Positions 1-8,858 are shown, counted from the stretch's first letter. The stretch: 24,072 bases of DNA from CAYVQE01 sp964633205 (GCA_964633205.1 CAZWFN010000099.1:1-24072); one strand, 5' to 3'. Numbers and translations are program-made. Notes: generated by a model not told the origin, from the letters alone.

Positions 1-754
<754 letters not shown>

Positions 755-827
755 AGGCTGATTTCCTCTCGCCGATCCTTTCCAGAGTCGAGCGGGGCGG
801 ATTCGGACGCTGGCATCCAGGGCTATT

Positions 828-2225
828 TTAGGGTCCGCCCCCTGTCCCGTCAAGGTACTCCACCTCTAGAATCCTATCGGTTTCCGGGCCAACGGCGGCC
901 TCGCGGGATCGGCGCAGCCCGATCACCCACAGTACGCCGGCCGCGCCGACCAGCACCGGCACCGCCGGCCGGCGCTGGGCCGGGATCTTGGCGTCGAGCA
1001 GCAGGCGGGCCACCTTCTTGCTGCCGGCCATGCCCCAGGGCCGCAACCGGTCGCCGGGCCGGGCCGAGCGGACCGCCAGCGGCAGCCCGGCCCGCTCGGC
1101 GTCGAAGTAGGCCCGCCGCGGACCGGCCCGCTCGGGCCGGAAGCTGCGCACCCGGCGCACCCGCAGCTGCCCGCACCCGCTCGGCAACGGCCAGCGCCCG
1201 GGGCCGTCGACGCGCAGCGCAAAGGGCACCGGCGCCGCCGGCCGCCCGGCGCGCATGACCAGCGCGGCCGGCTCCACCGTGGCCGCCAGCCCGCCCTGCA
1301 GCTCGAGCCGGCCGGTCCCGCCCGCGGCCAAGCGCCGCAGCAGGCGTTCGACGTGCTTCTGCTCCAGGTTGGCCGCACCGCCGCCGATGCGGCGCAACAT
1401 GCGCTGGATCAGCCGCACCTGCACCGCCGCCGGCAGGCCGCGGATGCGCTCGAGCCCCACGGCCAGCGCGCCGTCGTCGCGCTCGGTCAGCGTCACCGCC
1501 GCCGCCCAGCCGCTCAGGGCGTCCTCGTCGCGCGAGGCGGCTGCGGCCAGGCGCAGCAGGGCCTGATCGAGCCGGGGATTGTAGTCGCGCCGCAGCCGCG
1601 GCAGCAGCTGGTGGCGGATGCGGTTGCGCGGCTGGCGCTGATCCTGGTTGGTGGGGTCGTCACACCAGCTCAGCCGGCGGGCGCGCAGGTAGGCCTCCAC
1701 CTCGCTGCGGCCGAGATCGATCAGCGGCCGGACGAACAGGCCGTCGCGCATGGCCGGGATGCCACCCAGGCCCCGAACGCCGGTGCCCCGCAGCAGGCGC
1801 AGCAGCACCGTCTCGACCTGGTCGTCGGCCGTATGGCCGGTGGCCACCCGCTGGCAGCCCTGCTCGGCCGCGATGCGGCGCAGCAAGCGATAGCGGGCCC
1901 AACGCAGCCGATCCTCATCGCTGCCCGGCGGTGCCTGGGCGGATGCGAGTGCGGTGGCGACAAATGGCAACGACCAGCGCCGGCAGCGGTTGCGCAGCTG
2001 CCGGACGGCGGAAGCGTGTCGGGGCTGCTGGTGGTGATCGATGGTCACGACCACCGGCGTCCAGCCGCCCCGCGGTGCCAGGCGGCGCAGCAGATCGAGC
2101 ATGGCCGTCGAATCGCCGCCGCCGGAGCAGGCCACCAGCACCCGCTGGCCGGCTCGGATCAGCCCGGCGGTCCGGATGCGTTCCCAGACCCGCTCGCTCG
2201 TCGTCTCGATCATACGGGCGTTCAT
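828..2225 (-). CDS. tilS: tRNA(Ile)-lysidine synthetase TilS
   Basis: Cytoplasmic enzyme that uses ATP and lysine to convert C34 of the CAU-anticodon tRNA-Ile to lysidine, switching it from Met to Ile decoding. The 465-residue length is normal for the full-length form. The PP-loop ATP pyrophosphatase motif SGGGDS is at residues 34-39, followed by the family signatures GHTADDQVETVLLRLLRG, RPLI and the DDPTNQD..RNRIRHQLLP segment, and the C-terminal TilS domain (RPGDRL..WGM.G.KKV..LLLD.KIP). I chose ATG at 2225 because a GGGAG element precedes it; ATG at 2213 (four codons later) is possible. The frame stays open far upstream of 2225, but that part overlaps the opposite-strand lipoprotein gene and is a shadow. 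Gene order tilS-ftsH supports the call. Confidence 0.95.
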   Translation of the reverse strand: MNARMIETTSERVWERIRTAGLIRAGQRVLVACSGGGDSTAMLDLLRRLAPRGGWTPVVVTIDHHQQPRHASAVRQLRNRCRRWSLPFVATALASAQAPPGSDEDRLRWARYRLLRRIAAEQGCQRVATGHTADDQVETVLLRLLRGTGVRGLGGIPAMRDGLFVRPLIDLGRSEVEAYLRARRLSWCDDPTNQDQRQPRNRIRHQLLPRLRRDYNPRLDQALLRLAAAASRDEDALSGWAAAVTLTERDDGALAVGLERIRGLPAAVQVRLIQRMLRRIGGGAANLEQKHVERLLRRLAAGGTGRLELQGGLAATVEPAALVMRAGRPAAPVPFALRVDGPGRWPLPSGCGQLRVRRVRSFRPERAGPRRAYFDAERAGLPLAVRSARPGDRLRPWGMAGSKKVARLLLDAKIPAQRRPAVPVLVGAAGVLWVIGLRRSREAAVGPETDRILEVEYLDGTGGGP

Positions 2226-2246
2226 GCGTCTTTGGCTCCCGGCGGC

Positions 2247-2274
2247 AGGATAACACACCGGTGGCGGACCACAA
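2247..2274 (-). promoter_or_regulatory. Predicted sigma70-type promoter of tilS-ftsH
   Basis: On the minus strand a -35 TTGTGG (2274-2269), a 16-base spacer and a -10 TATCCT (2252-2247) carrying an upstream TG (extended -10). A start near 2240 would give a leader of about 15 bases that includes the GGGAG ribosome binding site. Found by eye; the -35 matches only at TTG. Confidence 0.4.
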
Positions 2275-2279
2275 TTTCC

Positions 2280-2307
2280 TTGTCGCCGGCCGTGGAATGT
2301 GTATACT
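2280..2307 (+). promoter_or_regulatory. Predicted promoter of the phosphoesterase-like lipoprotein
   Basis: -35 TTGTCG (2280-2285), 16-base spacer, -10 TATACT (2302-2307; five of six consensus bases). Predicted start near 2314, leaving a leader of about 56 bases. It lies back to back with the predicted tilS promoter, with only five bases between the two -35 elements. Confidence 0.45.
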
Positions 2308-2369
2308 GGCCCCCGAATCAGACGCAACTTGGCCGAAAGACGAGAGATTTTTCCATGAGGGAGGCGATC

Positions 2370-3701
2370 ATGACGCGCTTTGCTCGACCGGTGGGCATCG
2401 CCTTGTCGTTGGCTCTCGGGCTGACGTTGACGGCGGCCGGCTGTACCAAGCAGGGCCAGTCGGAAGGCGATGACGAGAAGAGCGAAAAGCCCGCAGCCGC
2501 TGCCGACGCACCGGCGGCCCGGGAGAAGCAGGCCATCAAGGCCTCGGAGGACGATTGCGTCGGGCCGCTGGTCCGATCGGGCAAGCCCAAGAAGATCGCT
2601 TTCGAAAACTGGGAGTTCAAGCTCGACGGCTACCTGTTGACCCAGCTCAACGGCGATCCCGATGAAGAGGTCGTGGTCGGCGTGGTCTCCGATACCAAGG
2701 AGAACACCGAGGCCAACCGGAAGAACCTGGACCAGATCATCGATTTCTTCGAGCGCAACGAGGTCGAGCTGATCGTGCACCTGGGCGACATCGCCTCGAC
2801 CACGCCCATGCCCGAGGAGGTCGAGGTACCCGAGATCGACGAGGAGGGACGGACGCTGTCCGCGGAGGAACGCTCCCGCAAGCAGCGCCGCCTGATCAAC
2901 AAGGCGCGCCGGGAGTCGATGAAGCAGAGCTTCGACGACATCGTCGAGGTGTTGTCGATCCTGGCCGAGACCGAGCTGCCGCTGCTGGTCATCAGCGGCA
3001 ACCGCGAATGCAAGACCGTGTTCAACAGCGCCCTGGCCACCCTGTCGGAGGACTACCCCAACGTGTTCAACATGAACATCATCCGGCGGGCCGACCTGGA
3101 CGACCTGGACGTGATCAGCATGCCGGGCTATCACGATCCGGAGTATGTCCACTGCCCCTGGGACAAATGCCTCTACTACCCCAGCGACACCCTGAGCCTG
3201 ATCGAGCTGGCCGAGGAGGCCAACAGCGAGAAGCTGCTCATCTCCCACGGACCGCCGCGGCAGAACCACCGCGACGGCATCGATGTGGTCAGCGAGGGCG
3301 CCAACGTGGGCAACAAGGCGCTGACCGAGGCCGTCCGCAAGGGCGACATCTTCTTCGGCGCCTTCGGCAACATCCAGGAGGCCGGCGGCAAGGCGGTCAA
3401 CCTGGACGGCGACAACATCATCCCGCAGGACACCTTCGTCCGCTCGCTGTACCTCAACCCGGGGCCGGCCGATTCGATGATCTGGACCATGAATGACGGC
3501 ACCGATAGCCAGGGCATGGCCGGGGTGCTGCACTTCGTGGGCAACAAGGCCAAGTACAAGATCTACCGCATCGGCGACAGCGAGGCGCCGGCCCAGGCCG
3601 CCCCGGCCGAGGATGAACCCGCGGAGGAACCCGCGCCCAAGCAGGCCGCCGGAGCGGCCCCCGCCGAAGACGAAGCCGGCCCGGATTCCGGCTCCGAGTA
3701 G
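2370..3701 (+). CDS. Calcineurin-like metallophosphoesterase-fold lipoprotein, active site degenerate
   Basis: A 443-residue predicted lipoprotein: signal peptide with hydrophobic core (residues 8-22) ending AAG-C25, then an acidic Ala-rich linker. The central part follows the order of calcineurin-type phosphoesterase motifs: VVSDTKEN (D108), HLGDIAS (D140), ISGNRE (N211), LISHGPP (H293) and FGAFGNIQ (333-336). The Asp, Asp, Asn and fourth-motif His are kept. The first-motif His is Lys110, the catalytic GNH His is Arg212, and the final G-H-x-H reads G-N-I-Q. Catalysis is therefore doubtful; a structural or binding role is possible. The tail (from about 405) is low-complexity Ala/Glu/Pro. The start at 2370 is chosen over 2355 because GGGAGG lies six bases before it and it begins a clean signal peptide. 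The motif alignment is by eye. Confidence 0.8.
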   Translation: MTRFARPVGIALSLALGLTLTAAGCTKQGQSEGDDEKSEKPAAAADAPAAREKQAIKASEDDCVGPLVRSGKPKKIAFENWEFKLDGYLLTQLNGDPDEEVVVGVVSDTKENTEANRKNLDQIIDFFERNEVELIVHLGDIASTTPMPEEVEVPEIDEEGRTLSAEERSRKQRRLINKARRESMKQSFDDIVEVLSILAETELPLLVISGNRECKTVFNSALATLSEDYPNVFNMNIIRRADLDDLDVISMPGYHDPEYVHCPWDKCLYYPSDTLSLIELAEEANSEKLLISHGPPRQNHRDGIDVVSEGANVGNKALTEAVRKGDIFFGAFGNIQEAGGKAVNLDGDNIIPQDTFVRSLYLNPGPADSMIWTMNDGTDSQGMAGVLHFVGNKAKYKIYRIGDSEAPAQAAPAEDEPAEEPAPKQAAGAAPAEDEAGPDSGSE

Positions 3702-3746
3702 ACCGGCGCCCCCTCCAGCGGGAGTAGAACACCGCGGCCCGGTAAC

Positions 3747-4706
3747 TCAGTAACTGGCCTCGGCCTCGACCTTGCGCACGCCATCCCAGGACCCCTTCCA
3801 GCTGTCCCGGACCGGCAGCCGGAAGCTGAACTCCATGGGCTGGTCGCCGCCCGAGATGGCGCGCGCCTTGAGCCGAAACGCCATTTCCAGCTCCTCGGCG
3901 TCCGGTGGGCAGGCGGGGGTGACGAAGTAGTTCAGCTCGGCACCGGCCGGAAAGTCGGCGATGTAATCGTCACCGCTAAACAGCGGCAGCACCGGGCTGC
4001 CGCTGGCCGAGGATGCTTCGGCGAAGTGCTGGCTGGCCGGATCGGGCAGCTCGGGCTCGCGGTTGCGCCGCTCGGCCAGGGCCACCTCCTTCTCGTAGGC
4101 GGCGACCTCTTCCGGCGTCGGCTCCTTGTACCAGCGCAGGCGCCAGCCCTGGTACACCAGGTCGCCGATGCCGCCCCAGGCCATGAAGTTCCAGTGCAGC
4201 TTGTTGCCGTCCTTGGCCACCTCGAACACGTCGAAACGCACCGAGCCGTCGAAGGCGCTGGCCTCCGCCTTGTAGGTGCCCTGGCGCAGTCCGTCGTAGA
4301 CCTTGCGCGCCAGTGCGTAACACTCCTCGCGGATGGGCAGGTTGCTCTTGGCCTGCTTGTGGCCGCGGTCCTCGGACTCGGCCCGCTGGCGGTACTCGGC
4401 GATGATGCTCTCCGGATCGCGGCGGTCGGCATACCGATCCCAGAACTCCTTGGCCGGGTTCTTGAAGTACCAGTTGGCCAGCACGTTGACCTCGTTGAGG
4501 TACTTTTGCAGATCGGGGCGCTGCTGCATGTCGCTGATCGGTCGCAGCACGCTGTTGTTCTGCAGAAAGGTGTTGTGCAGCTCGAGCAAGCCGGCCCGGT
4601 AGCCGGCTTCGCGCCGGGCTTCCTCGCGCACGAGCCAGTTCGTCACCGCGTAGCTCAACGCGGCGGCCGCAATGGCCAGGATCAACGGGAAGATGGCCTT
4701 CTTCAT
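3747..4706 (-). CDS. Membrane-anchored protein of unknown function (third gene of GH3-HAD operon)
   Basis: I do not recognise a family. The 319-residue protein begins with MKKA and one hydrophobic helix (about residues 4-24), giving an N-in anchor or uncleaved signal with the rest outside the inner membrane. The following 100 residues are charged and helical in character. The C-terminal half is richer in aromatic residues and Gly (about residues 160-200: NFMAWGGIGDLVYQGWRLRWYKEP) and ends with what looks like a beta-rich segment. No lipobox, catalytic motif or repeats were seen. The ATG at 4706 overlaps the stop of the HAD gene as ATGA, and AGGGGAG lies upstream inside that gene, so it is probably translationally coupled to it. 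Reading further upstream in the same frame only adds shadow sequence of the HAD gene. Confidence 0.8.
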   Translation of the reverse strand: MKKAIFPLILAIAAAALSYAVTNWLVREEARREAGYRAGLLELHNTFLQNNSVLRPISDMQQRPDLQKYLNEVNVLANWYFKNPAKEFWDRYADRRDPESIIAEYRQRAESEDRGHKQAKSNLPIREECYALARKVYDGLRQGTYKAEASAFDGSVRFDVFEVAKDGNKLHWNFMAWGGIGDLVYQGWRLRWYKEPTPEEVAAYEKEVALAERRNREPELPDPASQHFAEASSASGSPVLPLFSGDDYIADFPAGAELNYFVTPACPPDAEELEMAFRLKARAISGGDQPMEFSFRLPVRDSWKGSWDGVRKVEAEASY

Positions 4707-5449
4707 CGCGTGCTCCCCTCTTGGCTGGGTTCCTCCACTCTCATACCGCAACCGGCCCTGCGGGGCAACGGCAACCAGGAACGCCAGCGCAGCAGCGGTA
4801 CCAGCCGGCGCCAGTCGCAAAAGGCGAACGCGGCCCGCGTCGCGGGCCGCCGGCCCTGGTAGAAGCGGGCGGCGCGCATGCCGGCCGCCAACGCACCCGC
4901 GACGTCGTTGCCTTCGATGTCACCGATGTGCAGGATGCGTCCGGGTGCCAGCCCGAGCCGTTCGGCCACCCGCTCGAAGCCGGCCGGATGCGGCTTGAGC
5001 GCTCCGACCTGCTCGGTGTTGACGATGGCGGCGAAGGGCAGCTGGGTCAGGCCCAGGCCACCCAGCTTGGGCCAGATCGGATAGTCCGACAGCAGGGCCA
5101 GGCGCAGGCCGCGGGCCACCAGGCCGGCCAATGTCTCGCGCAGCCCGGCGTAGGGGCGGACGGAGTCGAAGACCGCCATCCAGCGCTGGTCGATCAGCTG
5201 CTCGATGCGCGCGCTGGCTTGCCGGCAAGAGACGCCCAAGCGCTGCGCCACCCGCTCGGCCTGCTGGCGGCGCAGATCGGGCAGCGGTCCCAGACCGCGC
5301 AGCTCGTCGCGCGCAGCGTGCAGGGCGCGAAACAGGGGGCGCGCCGGTAGAAAGGTGGCCGGATGGGTCAGCACCATGCGGCGGATGCTGTACAGGGTGC
5401 CATCGACGTCCAGGCTGACGGCAGCGATCGGCTCGGCCGCTGTGCTCAC
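4703..5449 (-). CDS. HAD-superfamily hydrolase (HAD-IA type phosphatase)
   Basis: A 248-residue cytoplasmic haloacid-dehalogenase-type phosphohydrolase. Motif I is SLDVDGTLY with the nucleophile D14 and acid/base D16; motif II is LALLSDYP; motif III is the Lys in GALKPHPAGF; motif IV is HIGDIEGNDVAGALAAGM. A helical cap of about 80 residues sits between motifs I and II, as in subfamily IA enzymes (phosphoglycolate phosphatase and relatives). The substrate cannot be read from sequence. The start is GTG at 5449, overlapping the stop of the GH3 gene as GTGA; its own stop overlaps the next start as ATGA. This tight coupling suggests it acts with the GH3-type enzyme, perhaps on a phosphorylated substrate or by-product, which is inference. 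Confidence 0.9.
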   Translation of the reverse strand: MSTAAEPIAAVSLDVDGTLYSIRRMVLTHPATFLPARPLFRALHAARDELRGLGPLPDLRRQQAERVAQRLGVSCRQASARIEQLIDQRWMAVFDSVRPYAGLRETLAGLVARGLRLALLSDYPIWPKLGGLGLTQLPFAAIVNTEQVGALKPHPAGFERVAERLGLAPGRILHIGDIEGNDVAGALAAGMRAARFYQGRRPATRAAFAFCDWRRLVPLLRWRSWLPLPRRAGCGMRVEEPSQEGSTR

Positions 5450-7260
5450 TCAAGACCCTCCTGCCAGGCCACGGTGGCTATCACCCCCAGCCGACGCAGG
5501 GCCTCTGCGTCGCCGGTCAACTGGGGCAGCTTGACCTGGGCATCGGTGGCACCGGCGGCCAGACGCCGTTTGCGCCACCGCTCGAAGGCCCCGCTCGCGA
5601 CCAACCACAGCTGCGGCGGGGCCAGGCGACCGGACCGGCGTTTGGCACGGTACTCGATGTTGGCCTGGCCGAGTTCGTGCTCACAGGCTTGCAGCAGCTG
5701 CTGCCAGCGCTCGGCCGGCAGGGGGTGGTCGGGCTCGACGGCGATGGTGTAGATCGGCAGCGCGGCTTCGGCTACAGCGCTGGCGCAGAAGCCCACCAAG
5801 CGGATTCCGGTCCGCCGTTGGGCTCGCTGCATGGCGACGACCACCTGGCTCTCGCTGAGCTTCTCGCCGGTATAGGACAAGATGTGCTTGCCCTTGTGCA
5901 GAAATACCAACTCCGGCGCACGCCGCCAGCGGCCGGTCACCTCGATCAGGTCGTCCATCCGGTAGCGGTACAGCCCGTTGCCGGCGCTGACCACCACCCA
6001 ATAGCGCCGGCCGGTCTCGAGCCGATCGAGCGGCAGCGCGGCGTCCGGCGCGTCGTAGCTCGCGTCCTCGGGAACGAACTCCAACAGGTGGCCGGCCGCG
6101 GCCGCCACCCCGCTGGTCCCCTCCGGGCTCATGACCACGGTGAAGCTGCCCTCGGTGGCCGCATAGCAGTAGTCCATCACCGGCAGGTCGCCGAACCAGT
6201 CGTCGAGCTGGCTCAGATAGAACGCCGCCGACCCGGCCTTCCAGCACAGCAGCCCGCACAGATCGGGCCACAGCTCGGTCGGCCGCACCCGACCGTGGGC
6301 GGCCAGCGACAACTGCAGCCGCTCGGCCGCCCGCGGGGCCGGTGTCAGATGACGCGTCAGGGCCGCGCGCAGCTCCGGCTCCACCTGCAGCGCCGGGTTC
6401 AGGCCGCCGCGCCGGCAGTCGGCGATCAGCTCCGCTGCCCAGGCGTCGAGCTTGCGGGCCAACAGGGCCAGGGTCGACGGATTGATGGCGGCCAGCAGCG
6501 AGATGCGCAGCGGCAGCGCCAGGCGCAGCAGCAGGTACAAGCGACTGCGGTAGTCGCCGATGGCGAAGACCGCCGGGGGGATGCGCTCGATCGGTCGCAG
6601 CAGCGCGCCGAGGCGGCCGGCGGCCCCGGGGTCTCGGTTGCCCAGGGCCACCGACAGCGGGCCGTAGGCGACGCCGCCCGGGGTGGTGCCCTCGGTGCGC
6701 GTCGAGCGCACCGTGAGCACGTGACCGCGCACCAGTCCGGGAAAGGCCTGGACCACCTGACGCGTCCAGACGCGCCGGCTGTGGCGGTACTCGTCGAGGA
6801 AGGCCGCGGTGATCGGGACGGACTTGGCCGCTCCGGTGGTGCCCGAGGTGCGCGCGAAGTAGACGACGGGTTGGGCGGTCAACACGTTCGGTTCACCGGC
6901 CACCGCACGCGCGATCCAGGGCTCCAGCTCATCGTAGCTGCGCACCGGTACCCGGCGCTGGAAGTCGGCCAGCGTCCGGATGCGGTCGAAGCCGTGCTCG
7001 CGGCCGAAGGCGGTCTGACGGTTGTCGTCCACCAGCTGCCGCAACCGCGCGGCCTGCGCCGCGGCCGGATCGGCGGCGGCGCGCTCGAACCGCTGCCAGG
7101 AGCGGGAGAACAGGCCGCGGGCCATGGCCCGCACCATTCCGGCCGACAGCGGACGAACCGCGGCCCGCCAGAGCAACTCCATCGCTTCCGTGGTCAGTAC
7201 GTCCCAGCTGGGCAACATCGTACCTAGCCGGTTGGGCTTGATGAAGGCATCGGCCCTCAT
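5446..7260 (-). CDS. GH3-family acyl-adenylate-forming enzyme
   Basis: GH3 proteins belong to the firefly-luciferase/ANL superfamily; plant members adenylate carboxylic acids such as indole-acetate or jasmonate and join them to amino acids. Bacterial homologues are widespread but their substrates are mostly unknown. The 604 residues cover the whole family length. Visible motifs are the ATP-binding loop ARTSGTTGAAKS (around 136-148), the YCYAATEGSF adenylate motif (around 367), YRYRMDDLIEVTG near 433 and a C-terminal Lys-containing segment HKGKHILSYTGEKLSE near 460. The long helix-rich N-terminus WDVLTTEAMELLWR..R is typical of bacterial members. The start is uncertain: ATG 7260 has no clear ribosome binding site, and Met15 (7218) or Met27 are alternatives. 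It is first in a coupled operon with the HAD and anchored-protein genes. Confidence 0.88.
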   Translation of the reverse strand: MRADAFIKPNRLGTMLPSWDVLTTEAMELLWRAAVRPLSAGMVRAMARGLFSRSWQRFERAAADPAAAQAARLRQLVDDNRQTAFGREHGFDRIRTLADFQRRVPVRSYDELEPWIARAVAGEPNVLTAQPVVYFARTSGTTGAAKSVPITAAFLDEYRHSRRVWTRQVVQAFPGLVRGHVLTVRSTRTEGTTPGGVAYGPLSVALGNRDPGAAGRLGALLRPIERIPPAVFAIGDYRSRLYLLLRLALPLRISLLAAINPSTLALLARKLDAWAAELIADCRRGGLNPALQVEPELRAALTRHLTPAPRAAERLQLSLAAHGRVRPTELWPDLCGLLCWKAGSAAFYLSQLDDWFGDLPVMDYCYAATEGSFTVVMSPEGTSGVAAAAGHLLEFVPEDASYDAPDAALPLDRLETGRRYWVVVSAGNGLYRYRMDDLIEVTGRWRRAPELVFLHKGKHILSYTGEKLSESQVVVAMQRAQRRTGIRLVGFCASAVAEAALPIYTIAVEPDHPLPAERWQQLLQACEHELGQANIEYRAKRRSGRLAPPQLWLVASGAFERWRKRRLAAGATDAQVKLPQLTGDAEALRRLGVIATVAWQEGLE

Positions 7261-7343
7261 GTATCACGGGCCCGCCCGCGGAGACAAGGACCGTTGCGCT
7301 GGATTGTTGGAGCCGTCCGGCCGGCTGTGCTATGCAGGGGCCC

Positions 7344-8429
7344 ATGTCCGCATCGAGCGTCCACCGCCGCCGGCGCCGGCCGATGACCTTGTGCCGCTAT
7401 GGGCTCTGGGTGGGTTCCTGGAGCCTGCTGTTCTGGGGCTTGTTCCTCGGGCTCGGGGCCTTCGGCGGCTACGATCTGGTCGGCCGCGGCGGGACGGTGC
7501 CGCTGGGCCGGGCCGTCTGGGTGGCTTGCTGGAGCGGTTTGTTCGTCGGCTTCGTCGCGTCCCTGTCGAGCACCCTGCAAGCCCGCCGCAGCCTGCTGAT
7601 CGGTCTACTCGACCCGAGCCCGGCCGAGATGCGGCGACTCGAATCGCTGCGGCCGCCCGCGCGGCCGAGCGCCTTCTGGCTGCGGCATCTGGCGGCGGCG
7701 ATCGGGCTGGGAGCGGCCAGCGGGGGCTTGATGGCCTTGCTGGCCGCCGGCGCCGGCGACGGTGACACCGGCGCCGGCCGCCTGGAATACCTGCTGGCCA
7801 CGTTCGGCCTGCCCGCCATCGGCGGCGCTGCGGTAGCCGTCTGGACCAGCCGGCGCAGCCTGCTGCGCTTCCTGGCCGACCTGGAGCACGATCGGGTGCG
7901 CCGCTTCGGCCGGCGCTGGTATCTGTTGGTGCACAATGTGCTGCCCTATGCCTTGTTCTCCACCCTGGTCGGTGTGGCCGTGGCCACGGCGCGTTTTTTG
8001 CCGCTGGCTTACGCCGGCGAGCCGGTGTCGACCGAGGCGCTGGCCCGGCACCTGGCCACCGCGGTGCTGTTGATCGCGCTGCTGGTGGTGGCCGCAGCCC
8101 GCATCAAGACCCGGCTGGACTTCCTGTCGCCGCTGCTGCTGGCAGGTCGGCCACGGTCCGCTGGCTGGCCTTGGCGGTTGTGGTACGCCCTGCTGGCGTC
8201 GCTGCTGACCTACCTCGGACTGCGCGCGGTCTTCTGGGGGCTCGCAATCGACGAACTCGAATTCGGTGCGGCGCTGCTGCTCAAAGCCGGCGTCTGCCTG
8301 ACCGCCGCGCTGGTCACGACCTGGTGGGCCGTCGGCTCGACCCTGAGCGAGCTCGAGCACGGCGGGCTCGACGACCATCGATACGTTCGGGTTCATCGTT
8401 TCTTGTGCCAGACCGGCTTTTTCAACTGA
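7344..8429 (+). CDS. Multi-pass integral membrane protein, unknown function
   Basis: A 361-residue protein with about seven to eight hydrophobic segments: near residues 20-42, 53-75, 110-135, 145-165, 190-215, 230-255, 270-295 and 305-330, the longer loops being rich in Arg. There are no transporter, peptidase or kinase motifs that I recognise. The N-terminus is very basic (RRRRRP), consistent with a cytoplasmic start. I place the start at 7344; AGGGG lies only three bases before it, and ATG 7332 or ATG 7383 are possible. It is divergent from the GH3 operon, with about 83 bases between the starts, and ends just before a strong hairpin. Location in the inner membrane is clear; function is not. 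Confidence 0.8.
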   Translation: MSASSVHRRRRRPMTLCRYGLWVGSWSLLFWGLFLGLGAFGGYDLVGRGGTVPLGRAVWVACWSGLFVGFVASLSSTLQARRSLLIGLLDPSPAEMRRLESLRPPARPSAFWLRHLAAAIGLGAASGGLMALLAAGAGDGDTGAGRLEYLLATFGLPAIGGAAVAVWTSRRSLLRFLADLEHDRVRRFGRRWYLLVHNVLPYALFSTLVGVAVATARFLPLAYAGEPVSTEALARHLATAVLLIALLVVAAARIKTRLDFLSPLLLAGRPRSAGWPWRLWYALLASLLTYLGLRAVFWGLAIDELEFGAALLLKAGVCLTAALVTTWWAVGSTLSELEHGGLDDHRYVRVHRFLCQTGFFN

Positions 8430-8435
8430 AACCGA

Positions 8436-8463
8436 AGGGGCCCGGCACGGTGGCCGGGCCCCT
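8436..8463. terminator. Strong GC hairpin between convergent genes
   Basis: An 11-bp perfect stem (A+GGGGCCCGGC against GCCGGGCCCC+T) with a six-base loop begins six bases after the stop of the membrane protein gene. There is no T run on either side, so it may be a factor-assisted or bidirectional terminator serving also the minus-strand histone-like gene. Confidence 0.6.
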
Positions 8464-8511
8464 CGCGGGTGATAGCTCTCGGTAGGGACGTCGCTTGGAC
8501 AACGTTGCTGC

Positions 8512-8530
8512 CCGCCGACGATGACGGCGG
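8512..8530 (-). terminator. Small hairpin just after the histone-like gene
   Basis: Six-base stem CCGCCG/CGGCGG with a seven-base loop, starting three bases beyond the stop of the 56-residue gene on the minus strand. No U tract. It may act with the larger 8436-8463 hairpin. Confidence 0.35.
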
Positions 8531-8533
8531 TGC

Positions 8534-8704
8534 CTAACGCTTCCTGGCGACCTTCTTCTTGGCCGGCTTCTTCTTGGCGGCCTTCTTGACCTTCCTGGCG
8601 ACCTTCTTGGCCTTCTTGACGGTCTTCTTGACCTTCTTGGCGGCCTTCTTGTTGGCCTTCTTGGCCTTCTTCACGGCTTTCTTGGCGGCCTTCTTCACTG
8701 CCAT
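8534..8704 (-). CDS. 56-residue Lys/Ala-rich histone H1-like protein
   Basis: A very short, extremely basic protein, MAVKKAAKKAVKKAKKANKK and onward to KPAKKKVARKR, almost only Lys, Ala, Val and Arg with a KKA/KKV periodicity. This composition matches the Lys/Ala-rich tails of bacterial histone H1-like proteins (Hc1/Hc2, AlgP and HU tails), which bind DNA or RNA without sequence specificity. No globular domain is present, so this is a free-standing tail. It is supported as a gene by an excellent ribosome binding site (AAGGAGG six to seven bases before the ATG at 8704), by a stop right after the basic run and by a good promoter. The opposite strand is open over the same stretch (Phe/Leu-rich), but it has no ribosome binding site and is a shadow. 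Likely role: nucleoid compaction or RNA binding (inference). Confidence 0.82.
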   Translation of the reverse strand: MAVKKAAKKAVKKAKKANKKAAKKVKKTVKKAKKVARKVKKAAKKKPAKKKVARKR

Positions 8705-8853
8705 TGTCTTCCTCCTTGCCTGTCCATCACGTCTGTCTTCGTGGCCTTTGGTTCGACGTCTCTCCCCTTCGCTACCACGGTCGATCCCGAACCGAGTGGT
8801 TCATTCTTTGGCCTTCCCCCGGGTGTTTTGAAAACTTCAAAGAGCTATGACAT
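8705..8853 (-). promoter_or_regulatory. Long leader of the histone-like gene with inverted repeats
   Basis: From the predicted start (about 8853) to the ATG is about 150 bases, long for this window. It begins with an inverted repeat TTTGAA-AAC-TTCAAA (8827-8841) and contains an imperfect hairpin (8775-8799: CCAC..GGT paired with ACC..GTGG around a nine-base loop). The last bases are the strong ribosome binding site. No known riboswitch was recognised. Confidence 0.4.
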
Positions 8854-8858
8854 GACCA

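Noticed and set aside
2226..3533. Long minus-strand extension of the tilS frame over the lipoprotein gene
   Set aside because: A high-GC antisense shadow: it overlaps a gene with signal peptide, motifs and ribosome binding site, and TilS is complete from 2225.
8559..8831. Plus-strand Phe/Leu-rich peptide opposite the histone-like gene
   Set aside because: It is the antisense of AAG/GCC codons. No ribosome binding site before it, whereas the minus strand has AAGGAGG and a promoter.
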